Shown in pieces: positions 12,001 to 20,000 of a stretch of 64,000 nt of DNA. The stretch is taken from contig CAZEIH010000001.1 in assembly GCA_964512095.1 (NCBI GenBank), forward strand, positions 62,001 through 126,000, given 5' to 3'. The stretch is from DTU013 sp964512095. Its GTDB lineage: Bacteria; Bacillota; Clostridia; Acetivibrionales; DTU013. Within the stretch, counting starts at the first letter, position 1. Every line of letters begins with the position of its first letter. Below the pieces are notes generated by a model. The model was not told the DNA's origin and searched no databases. It worked only from the letters and a program-made list of their open reading frames with translations. A program made the position numbers and the translations under genes.

Positions 12001-13065
12001 CGTAATTCCTCTAATCTCAATGGGGTCTCCCAGGACAGTGCCTGTTCCATGAGCTTCAACATAGGAAAGAGTTTCCGGATGAACACCTGCATCTTTCCAT
12101 GCTTTCAGAATAACCTCCGTTTGTGCTTCTGGATTTGGAGCAGTAATACCGTTTGATGCGCCATCGTTATTGATAGCGCTTCCTTTTATAACAGCATAAA
12201 TATTGTCTCCGTCTCTAACAGCCTTTTCATAAGACTTTAGCACTACAACGCCGGCTCCTTCTCCCCACGAAAATCCAGCACAATTCTTGTCGAAGGATCT
12301 CGTCGCCCCATCAAAGGATGTTATAGCCGATGTAGGCCCTACGACACCGGGATCAATAACCAGATTAACTCCACCGGCAACAGCCATATCACAATCATCA
12401 TTTTTCAATGCCATACATGCCTCATGCAAAGCAACCATACCTGATGAACACGCTGAATCAATAGTCATAGATGGTCCCCGCAGATTGAAAATGTAAGACA
12501 GGCGGCTTGCTACAAGGCTATTCATGGAACCTGTAAGTGTCAGGAAGCCATTGTCTCCGGCCAGCGCCGTGTACAAACCCTTATTACTGGTATCAACTCC
12601 TGCATATACACCAGTCCTGGTATTAGCTATTTTTCTCCCGCCGTACCCCGCATCTTCTATTGCACTGTAGGCTACCTCCAGAAATACTCTCTGAAATGGA
12701 TCCAGCATCATGGCTTCATTTGGTGATATTCTAAAAAAGGATAGGTCAAACATATCTATCTCGTCAAGAAATCCTCCTCTTGCTTCAGACAAACCTTGTT
12801 TCACAGCCTTACGTCCAATGTCCTTGGCACGACCTTTGGGAAAGCTTTTACTACAATGAATACCTTTCATCAGACTATCCCAAAACTCATATTTGTTATC
12901 TGCACCAGCAAACCTGCATTCCATTCCAATGATAGCAATATCAGATGGCTTTTTTTCCTGAAGCTTCTGTATCCTCATTATTATGCTTAGTGCAGTATTT
13001 TCATCGATTCTGCCATCACTAACCTGCTCTAGTATAAACCTGTTAAATTCTCTAATACTATTCAT
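6025..13065 (-). CDS. Synthase S10: KS-KR-ACP-C-A(Gly)-PCP
   Basis: Hybrid protein of 2346 residues starting at ATG 13065, overlapping the end of S9 by 8 bases, which suggests translational coupling. Domains: docking helix 1-35; KS with an unusual SACSSG around Cys 205 plus HGTGT and NIGH; trans-AT-type linker ending in LPTYPY; KR (GGAGGIG near 905, Tyr near 1061); ACP (GGDSI near 1220); C (HHIIVDG near 1415); A (YTSGSTGKPKG near 1878); PCP (GGNSM near 2262); and a C-terminal docking helix. The binding-pocket residues read DILQLGMVWK, the established glycine code. Predicted role: one ketide extension with ketoreduction, then condensation with glycine before hand-over to S11. There is no AT, so malonyl loading is in trans. 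Confidence 0.96.
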   Translation of the reverse strand: MNSIREFNRFILEQVSDGRIDENTALSIIMRIQKLQEKKPSDIAIIGMECRFAGADNKYEFWDSLMKGIHCSKSFPKGRAKDIGRKAVKQGLSEARGGFLDEIDMFDLSFFRISPNEAMMLDPFQRVFLEVAYSAIEDAGYGGRKIANTRTGVYAGVDTSNKGLYTALAGDNGFLTLTGSMNSLVASRLSYIFNLRGPSMTIDSACSSGMVALHEACMALKNDDCDMAVAGGVNLVIDPGVVGPTSAITSFDGATRSFDKNCAGFSWGEGAGVVVLKSYEKAVRDGDNIYAVIKGSAINNDGASNGITAPNPEAQTEVILKAWKDAGVHPETLSYVEAHGTGTVLGDPIEIRGITDAFAKFTDKRQFCGIGSVKTNIGHSIGAAGIASLIKIVMSLKHCVIPATINFINPNTSIDFPLSPVFVNTKQRKWEISDKPRRAGISCFGAGGTNSHVIIEEVKTNNELRVVEVNNGTPNLLTISAKSLSSFRRLAELYIVYLDDQRDICVHDMCYTANTGRGHYMYRGAVIFNDLQDLKQKLIHLCELCETESNETNIEDVYYGEHKVIRATKKTRAKNEITEGERRELGLKATSILEGHVNADGESNLFLREACELYVKGAAFDWDNLYNGTGSRRISLPTYPYDKVRCWFDTSRITEKALSGNFANVYYKTKWVEENRMPSLQNDISGSIMVIKDRGEMGTKLTEAFRKKGVTVIEVEVKDSYSNPSEHSYTISGSRSDYVRLFDENVNNSISKIVYMSTVNIENDEAKNCADLDEALRWSSYGLWNIICALSQSSLRQKLDIVLIADYANEVTGNEKLLKPENATLFGFGNAIFFENPNIRCRCIDIDTNIGMDTLTQEIKDGYSAYLIAYRNNKRYIELLEQADLSKEGKGNFKVSKDNIYIITGGAGGIGLEIGKTLAEKEKVNIVLIGKSFLPESEKWDEIINLGRDTVLCNKLKGIRDIQSKGSNVVYYSADISEYEQISEVITDVRKKLGRIAGVFHCAGVAGEKITINKQRDSIKAVLSPKVQGTWLIDHLTREDAPDFFVMCSSIATLIPNIGQADYMAANSYIDAYVQYRNRFDSNTLVVNWPLWKETGMAVNMGVDERYDPSKAITSKEGIQRLEEILGTDMSRVILFEPNSNSKTPMIIENLPIKLSNDILEMFKKLMPEQSVQNVQEKKISLKESEGYSYTETELQVASIWCEVLGISQVSVDDIFSDLGGDSIQAIKVANMVSKIKGCEINAGDVFEHLTVYEFSKHIDEQASTNTDNVVITDSCIEQDEDREYALSNSQERLWFLQKYDPDLVAYNMSLHHIFDFEINVEILTKGMELILRRHPSLRTIFVETDGIPKQVILSQPDFNIETVDLSDCDDAMEQLKDLIEKENRKPSDLSKLLLRMKHFKLNNNKNCIYFNIHHIIVDGISMGIIEGELYHVLTAFKSGSQISLPPIQTNYIDFMLEQKKWLESPKSVGQEEYWMNELALPLPILNLPTDFKRPESKTYNGDYVVITINNNLVERLNGLAREAGCTMNILLLAMYFTLLHKITCDNDIIVSIPITQRDNEELELVVGLLINTICIRCNIEDTATFKDLLLHVKDKSLKGYNNAKYPFDLIVSKLNPERDRSRTPICSTLFQRFNNLTMDSEIGSMMDISLQCMETEGIIEARFGFNTDLFKKSTVERFGGYFLEIISRVLENSDTTIAELDMLSRAEKDKLLVEFNKTRLDYPRGLTINEAIESQAEELPEQVALVFHDQTLTYREFNAKANMLAHRLREEGVGEGSIVGIMTGRSLEMMVGILGILKTGGAYLPLDPEYPADRIQYMLEDSKACVLIAQKNIDDNVVFEGKRIYVDLESFQEYEEKNLPVIHSGESPAYVIYTSGSTGKPKGVVVQHRSIYNFILGMREICAFSRDMACLCITTMSFDIFALESLLPFTIGMKVVIADEKQQLDPVALSQIVSKHNVDIIQTTPSRMQLLLGYEASRTILQQAQYILVGGEAFPPALLEDLKKVTQSRIVNMYGPTETTVWSTYKELTHENEISIGRPIANTRIYILDKHGNIQPEGVAGELCIGGDGVAMGYHNRPELTAEKFVDLPFETESKVYKTGDLAKWLPDGNIAYLGRMDNQEKIRGYRIEMGEIESCLLKHEEVKESVVSVCVDANGIKNLCAYYVSDRELTVNELKEHLQKELPDYMVPSFFTKLESLPKTSNGKVNRKALPEPSENINTGVEYKAPSNELEQELFDVWQEVLGNQRIGVDHSFFDVGGNSMMLVKLHAALDDKYPGKINIPVLFNYSTISKLAEFLSTQEELVPEASNDDESLEDEIYSMFDEIEKGSIGVDDVVQKLVSEGGK

Positions 13066-16000
13066 CCTGTAAAAACCTCACTTCATCTATCATATCCAAG
13101 ACTGCTTCCATGTCGGATTGATTATTTTTTAATTCCTTTATTAGTACAGATAACTTATCTTCAGACAACTTGCCTCGATCACTCACAGCCTTTGATTCCT
13201 GGCATGAAGACTCTAAACTAACTTTTCCTGCTATGTATTCAGCCATCTGAGCAATTGTAGGATAAGAAAACAAGTCAGTAACACTAATAATCCCCGGGTA
13301 CTCATCTTCAAGTGCCTTAAGCAAGTTAGCTGCCATAATAGACTCCACTCCCATGTCATGGAAGTTGTCATATACATCAATTGTATCCATGCCAAGTACA
13401 GATTCCCAGATTATCATCAATTTTTCTTCTATCTCACTATTACCTTTCTTCTCCCTCCCCCCAATTTTGACCTTAGGCTTTTCTATTGTAGGTTTTACCT
13501 CGATTTCTTTGCTTTCTGCCTTATTAATTTCTTTGTTTATTTTTAGCCTTATTTCAGATGAGAGCCTTATAGTCTTTAAGAAATTACTTAGAATAAATGC
13601 GTTTTTATAGTTGATTTCGCCGACTGCAATTCTATTAACTGACTTACTCATAATATTGATTAACATACCCAGGGCTTCTTCAGATGAAATAGACCTAAAG
13701 GCGCCATCCATACTGGCGGTACTATCCAGGGCCATTCCTGCTTCACGCCATACCGGCCAGTTTATACACACAGTCTGTAGTCCTTTTCTATTTCTATATG
13801 TAGAATATGCATCCAGATATGAATTTGCCGTTGCATAATCGCTATGCCCAGGAAACCCAAACAAAGAGGAAACTGACGAAAACAATATCATGTAGTCTGG
13901 TTTATCTGCTCTTGTAGCTTTATCTAGAATACATGTACCCTGTACCTTTGAAGCTAAAACCCCGGCAAATTCACTATCAGTCTTGTTTATTAGCAAATTT
14001 GGTCTTATTACTCCTGCACAATGGAAAATACCTGCAATTCTGCCTAACTCATTTCTTATTCTTTTTGTTAAAGCCTCCATCTGCTCCGCAGATGATATAT
14101 CTGCTGTGTACAAATGTACAGCTGAGCCATTTGCTTCTACTTCCCTTACCGCTAGTATTTTTTTGCATAATCCCTTATCCATACCAGAATTCAGAATCTC
14201 ATTCCATAAATTACGTTCTGGCATTACAGATCGGTTAATCATGGCGAATTTCATTTTTTGATACCTAGATATAAACTTAGCCAGCTCAAGTCCCAGACCA
14301 CCCATGCCTCCCGTAACCACACACACACTACCTTCCGCGATATCGAGGGCATCATTCTTAAGAGAAGAAACATCCTTTTCCCGGATGGTCTCCACATATC
14401 TGCTGTCGTTTCTAAAGGCTACAGAAAAATCAGTATGGCCGGCCTGGATTTCCTTGAATAGTATCTCCCAACTTGTATCATAATCCATATCAATACACCG
14501 GCACCGCAGGTCGGAGTTCTCTATGAATACACCCTTCGCCAGTCCAAAAAACGCCGCATTTTCAGGAATGACACAGGGCTCAGTACCAATTATTTCATTA
14601 GTGTACTCTGAGACTAAAACTATATCAATATTTCTGTTGTATTTGGAATGCTTCAGAGCTTTTGCCATATGGAGCAGAGAATAGACACCGTATCCAAGAG
14701 CTCTGTCCAGTTCTTCTGATGTTTGAATCTCCTCTCCATGGTTAAGTGTTGCCATATGAATAATACATTCAAGTCCGACACTCTCCAATTGGCTGAATAA
14801 CTTAATATAACTATCTTCACTGCCATCTATCACAAATTTTTCACCACATACTTTTGAAAACCCATCACCAATACTAGCCTGTATTACACTAATGCCCTCA
14901 CGGGCAAGCCTTTCAATAATCTCATTAGCTCTGGAGTCCTCATTATTGATAACCAGAACACAAGAAATTGGTTGAACAGTTACATCCTTCAGCTCCTCTG
15001 GCTTCCAAAAAATTTCATGGCAAGGAATTGAAGGCTTTGTAGTAGTAGTCCTACTACCCATTTTCTTTGGTTTGTCACTCCAATATCTCCTATATTCATA
15101 TGAATAGGTCGGCAGGCTAAGCCTTAATGCACTGGTTCCTTCATACAAATCCGCCCACTGTACATCTGCACCCTTCACATAATACCGGGCCAACTCATCA
15201 ATCATTTGAGCTTCAGTTTCTTCAGGGTTTAGATACTGTTTCAATATACAAGCTGCATCATTGCTAAGCCTCACTCTTTCACCCTCGGTTATCTCATTTT
15301 CCTGCTTTTTTGCTTTATTTTGCGGTACCAGCCTGTGATATCCAAAATAAATGCCCGACATATCAGCATTTTCAGGAAATGTCTCTGACAAAAGTTTTAT
15401 CCTTTCAGCCAACTCCTCCACATTACTGCAGGATATCGCCAATCTGTAGCTGTAATGTCCTCTCCCAGTTGCAAGAGTGTAGCATATATCTCTTAACGCA
15501 AGCTGCTTACCGCTTTGAAATAAACTGTGATATTTTTCTATAATCCCCTTTAGTGAAGCTTCACTTTTTGCTGAAAGTAAGAAAAGATACTGACCTTGTA
15601 CATCCTCTGGCTCAGTGCTACTTTCAGGAGGCTCTTCAAAAACCATGTGACAATTTGTTCCGCTAAATCCAAAGGCGCTTATGCCAACTCTTCTCGGAGT
15701 ATCAGTTTTAGGCCAGTTCATATGTCTAGAACCTACATATAAAGGGGATTCTATAAAATTAATATATGAATTCGGCTCAATGAAATTCAATGTTGCCGGC
15801 AGCTTATTATGCTTAAAGGCCTTAATTATTTTTATGGCTGCCGCAATTCCTGAGACTGACACTGTATGTCCAATGTTTGTTTTAACCGTACCTATTGCAC
15901 AAAATTGTTTCTTGTTGGTAAACCTTCTAAAGGCAGCAGTGAGCCCGCTAATCTCAATAGGATCGCCCAAAACAGTGCCCGTTCCGTGGGATTCCACATA

Positions 16001-17029
16001 TGAAATGGTTTCTGGATTAATTTGTGCATCGCGCCATGCCTTTGTGATAACCTCCGTCTGTGCCTGGGCATCTGGAGCCGTTATGCCATTTGAGGAGCCA
16101 TCATTATTAATTGCACTTCCTTTGATTACCGCATAGATATTGTCCCTGTCCTGGATTGCTTTATTCAGCGGTTTAAGCACGAGGGTACCAACCCCCTCAG
16201 CCCATGTTGTCCCTTCGGCGTGTTTGTCAAAGGTTCTTACTATCCCTTCATAAGACTCAACCGTTTTAAAAATACTGTTTTTTAGGGGAAGCATGAGCAG
16301 GTTTATACCACCTGCAATAGCCATGTTACATTCTCCTGCCTTTAGGGCTCTGCAAGCCATATGCATGGCGACAAAACCCGAGGAGCAGGCTGTATCCACA
16401 ACTACCCCCGGCCCCTTGAGATTAAAGGAATATGATACCCTGCTGGCAAGGATACTGGTCCAGGATCCTATCATACTCAGCATTTCAGAACTCTCATTGT
16501 TTAGCTGTGAGTAGGACGGCAGCAATACTCTAAAGGAGTGATCTGCTCCTATATATACTCCGGTGTTTGAACCAGATAGAGAATCTCCGCCATATCCGGA
16601 ATCTTCAATGGAATCCCATGTAGTTTCCAGCAGAAGCCTCTGATAAGGGTCCATCAACCTGACTTCCTTAGGAGGTATCCTAAAAAATGCCGCATCAAAC
16701 TTGTCTATATCTTCCAAATATCCTGCGTTAAAGTAGTAATTCTTACTTTTTTCTCCTGCCTTAGTTCCGACGATGGGCTCTATATCTTTCTGCCTTGAGA
16801 CTGGAAAATCACCAATACAGTTGGCACCACCAATTATATTGTTCCAGTACTCATCCACATCTTGAGCTCCTGGAAGTCTGCAGGCCATTCCAATAACCGC
16901 AATATCGCCATTGGTTACCACTTTGTCCTTCTTGGTGTTCTTAAGTATGGTAAAAGCTGCATCTTTACTGATGTTTCCGCCTTTCAACTGCTCCAGTACA
17001 TATCTGTTTATATCAAATGAAGGTATCAT
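13058..17029 (-). CDS. Synthase S9: KS-KR-ACP
   Basis: Single trans-AT module of 1323 residues with ATG at 17029 behind GGTGGG. Docking helix 1-35; KS with TACSSG around Cys 214, HGTGT and NIGH; linker ending in LPTYSY; KR with GGMGGLG near 908 and the active-site Ser, Tyr (near 1064) and Asn present; ACP; acidic docking tail. The ACP carries GVESI (Ser near 1228) where the other ketide carriers here have GGDS or GGNS; the modified serine is kept. Predicted product on this ACP: a beta-hydroxyacyl chain received from S8. The gene lies 41 bases after S8 and overlaps S10 by 8 bases. Confidence 0.95.
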   Translation of the reverse strand: MIPSFDINRYVLEQLKGGNISKDAAFTILKNTKKDKVVTNGDIAVIGMACRLPGAQDVDEYWNNIIGGANCIGDFPVSRQKDIEPIVGTKAGEKSKNYYFNAGYLEDIDKFDAAFFRIPPKEVRLMDPYQRLLLETTWDSIEDSGYGGDSLSGSNTGVYIGADHSFRVLLPSYSQLNNESSEMLSMIGSWTSILASRVSYSFNLKGPGVVVDTACSSGFVAMHMACRALKAGECNMAIAGGINLLMLPLKNSIFKTVESYEGIVRTFDKHAEGTTWAEGVGTLVLKPLNKAIQDRDNIYAVIKGSAINNDGSSNGITAPDAQAQTEVITKAWRDAQINPETISYVESHGTGTVLGDPIEISGLTAAFRRFTNKKQFCAIGTVKTNIGHTVSVSGIAAAIKIIKAFKHNKLPATLNFIEPNSYINFIESPLYVGSRHMNWPKTDTPRRVGISAFGFSGTNCHMVFEEPPESSTEPEDVQGQYLFLLSAKSEASLKGIIEKYHSLFQSGKQLALRDICYTLATGRGHYSYRLAISCSNVEELAERIKLLSETFPENADMSGIYFGYHRLVPQNKAKKQENEITEGERVRLSNDAACILKQYLNPEETEAQMIDELARYYVKGADVQWADLYEGTSALRLSLPTYSYEYRRYWSDKPKKMGSRTTTTKPSIPCHEIFWKPEELKDVTVQPISCVLVINNEDSRANEIIERLAREGISVIQASIGDGFSKVCGEKFVIDGSEDSYIKLFSQLESVGLECIIHMATLNHGEEIQTSEELDRALGYGVYSLLHMAKALKHSKYNRNIDIVLVSEYTNEIIGTEPCVIPENAAFFGLAKGVFIENSDLRCRCIDMDYDTSWEILFKEIQAGHTDFSVAFRNDSRYVETIREKDVSSLKNDALDIAEGSVCVVTGGMGGLGLELAKFISRYQKMKFAMINRSVMPERNLWNEILNSGMDKGLCKKILAVREVEANGSAVHLYTADISSAEQMEALTKRIRNELGRIAGIFHCAGVIRPNLLINKTDSEFAGVLASKVQGTCILDKATRADKPDYMILFSSVSSLFGFPGHSDYATANSYLDAYSTYRNRKGLQTVCINWPVWREAGMALDSTASMDGAFRSISSEEALGMLINIMSKSVNRIAVGEINYKNAFILSNFLKTIRLSSEIRLKINKEINKAESKEIEVKPTIEKPKVKIGGREKKGNSEIEEKLMIIWESVLGMDTIDVYDNFHDMGVESIMAANLLKALEDEYPGIISVTDLFSYPTIAQMAEYIAGKVSLESSCQESKAVSDRGKLSEDKLSVLIKELKNNQSDMEAVLDMIDEVRFLQDE

Positions 17030-17070
17030 CTCATCCCACCTACTCTATTGATTTTGTTGGGCTTTATCAT

Positions 17071-20000
17071 TTAAATTTCTTTTAATATATCTAGTGCATT
17101 TTCGACACTGGATTCTCCCGCTTCTATTTTATTTAACATCTCTTTGAGCACCTCATCAGCTTCAGTATCCGGGGCGGTTGCTTCTGTGACCGGATCATAT
17201 TGACCGCTAATGGCTTTTTCTATGTAATCGCCCAGCTGTACAATGGAGGAATATGTGAAAATGTCTGCAATATTTACAACCCCTGGGTATTCCTTATCTA
17301 GCTCCTTCATCAGCTGTGCTGCCAATAACGAATCCCCGCCCAAACTGTAGAAATTCTCATATATATCAATTTCCCTGATTTCCAAAATCCTGCCCCAGAT
17401 ATCTGCCAGCTTTTCTTTTACAGGACTGATGCAATCGTTATCCATACCCTTTATTTCTACCTTGAAGTCAGCAGGCAGATGCTTGCTTTTCTGAGCTATT
17501 GAGTCAGCCTTCCTGGTTTTGCGCTGTAAAATTTTTTTTAGCTTGCCAGACAGGCGAATGGGAAAGTGGTCAATTGATGAAGCGACTATTTCATAGTTCA
17601 ACTCAGCTGGTATTATGTTGTTTATATTGGTTCCCAATATCCTGTCAAGAACAAACATTGCATTGTCTACACTAATAGGCTTGAAGATACCACTTCCCTC
17701 TTGCCCAAAGCCGTGTTCAACAGCCATTCCAATCTGTGTCCATACAGGCCAGTTTATAGAAACTGATTTCCTTCCGTTGATATCTAAGTATTGAGCATAA
17801 GCATCCATGTAGGAATTGGCAGCTGTATAATCACCTTGACCAGCTCCGCCTAATACAGCAGCAATAGATGAAAACATGATAAAGAAATCCATATCCTCAT
17901 CTCTTGTCAGGTGATCAATAGCCCATGTACCAAGTATTTTGGGAGATATTACGTTTTTGAAGGCATCCTTCTCTTTGTTGAACATAAATCCTGAACCGGC
18001 AACTCCTGCACTATGAATAATTCCATTGATACGTCCATATTTTCCTTTTATTGTATCAATTATGCTCTTGCATGAGTTGTAGTCTGATATATCGCCGCTT
18101 ATACACTCCACACTAGAACCATTTTCCTCAATGGCTCTGATTGCAGTGATTTTTTGGGGAGCAGAAGAGTCTTGATCCGCTCCCAACACTTCATCCCATT
18201 CATCTCTTTTTGGAAAATGAGAGCGATTTATCAAAACCAGGTTAACTTTGTTTTTTGAAGCCAGATGCTTTGCAACCTCTAGCCCAATACTACCAAGACC
18301 TCCAGTAATAATATATGCCCCGTTGTCCTTTATTTCCACATCAGTACTAGTTATGTTATCAGGGTTTATTTCTCTAAATTCCTGAATATATCTCCTTGCT
18401 CCGCGCAAGGCCACTTCAAAGGTATACTTTGATGCATACAACTCCTTTACCATAGATTCTATCGGCGTATCTTTGTCAATGTCTATACATTTGAATATCA
18501 ATTGCGGATATTCCTGTCCTGCAACCTTTGCAAGGCCAAATGCCGCAGCTCCCATGGGATTGATGTAGCTTTCTTCCTCTGTTACCCTCCTTGCAAAATC
18601 TGCAAAAATGTCAATGGATATGGGATCATTATACTTGTTTTTTATAAGTACCTTTGTTAAGTAGAAAAGGCTCAGGATACCGCTATCCATACGCTCAAGA
18701 AGCTGTTCTGCATCCTCAGCCGCATTACTGCTCACGCTTGAGAAATACATAATTCTTTCGGGCTTTTGCTCCTCTAGCTCTTTAATCAGCCGGTTAAAGT
18801 CTTCCTCACAGCATGGAACCGTAAACCCTCTCTCTGTCTTGGAATAGGCTTTTCCTATATCCACCTGGATTATTTTGTCTTGTGGTATATCCATTTTCTG
18901 AATTATGCTGTCGGCAATACCACCCCTGTCCCTAAATACCAGAATATTACCCTTTTCAACATCACTGGCTTGTATTTGATCCAAGCCTTCCTCCACCCAT
19001 CCGATCTCATACCCGTATCCTGCTCTAAACATCTGCTCTGCTTTATGTACCCTCTTTATGGTATAGCCTTCGATTTCAGCAAGAATTCTGCCGTCAAGGT
19101 CTACAAGTAAAATATCATAAGACTTGGTCTCAACATTTTGTTCACTATCAGATATTCTCTTTACATAACTGAAGAACCGGCTAGGAAGCTTCTCATAAAT
19201 CCTTATGCTTTTGTAAGAAAGGGGAAGGTACATTCCCCCCTTACCACTGTCCTTCATATTCTGTGCTGCTCCATTAACAGCATTGTCCAGCAGTGCCGGG
19301 TGTAGCAAATAAGAATCCAGGTCTGACAAACAGGTCTCTGGTAGCTGCATGGTCAGGAGCATATCTTCACTTTCTCCAGAATGGACATGTGCAATGTTGT
19401 CCCATCTGGGTCCAAAGGTGAAATTGCTCATCTTTCTCTTGTTTGTTTCAACACTAGTATGGCACTTGCTCTTTATCTCAGATATATCGATTGCAGTGGA
19501 TTTATTATCAATGACAGTAAACTTGCCCTCTGTATGAACTGTCCACTGCTCATTGTCACCATCTCCGGAACTCGACTTACTGACAAGGGCAAACTCCATG
19601 CTATCTCTTTCCTTCTTTATTATAAGCTGGACTTCAATGGGCTCGGATTCAGGAACAGCTAGAGGTGTCATAAACACAACATTGGAGATTTCCAGGGCCC
19701 TTTCATGGTAATGCTTCCTGCAAGCTTCCATCACCATCTCTAAATGGGCAGTACCCGGCAACACACTGGTTCCAAGCACCTTGTGCTCCTTCAGTATCCA
19801 ATGGTGCTCTGTATTGAATTCTGTCTGAAAAACTTCCTGGTATATAGAGTCACTCAATAGCTTATCCACCAGAGGACCAATATCATCACTAACAGGTTTA
19901 ACATCACCTATAGCCTTATCTACAGACACCAATAAATCGGCCCAATATCTGGTTCGTTGGAAAGGATATGCCGGAAGATGAACTCTATTTCTGTTCTGCC

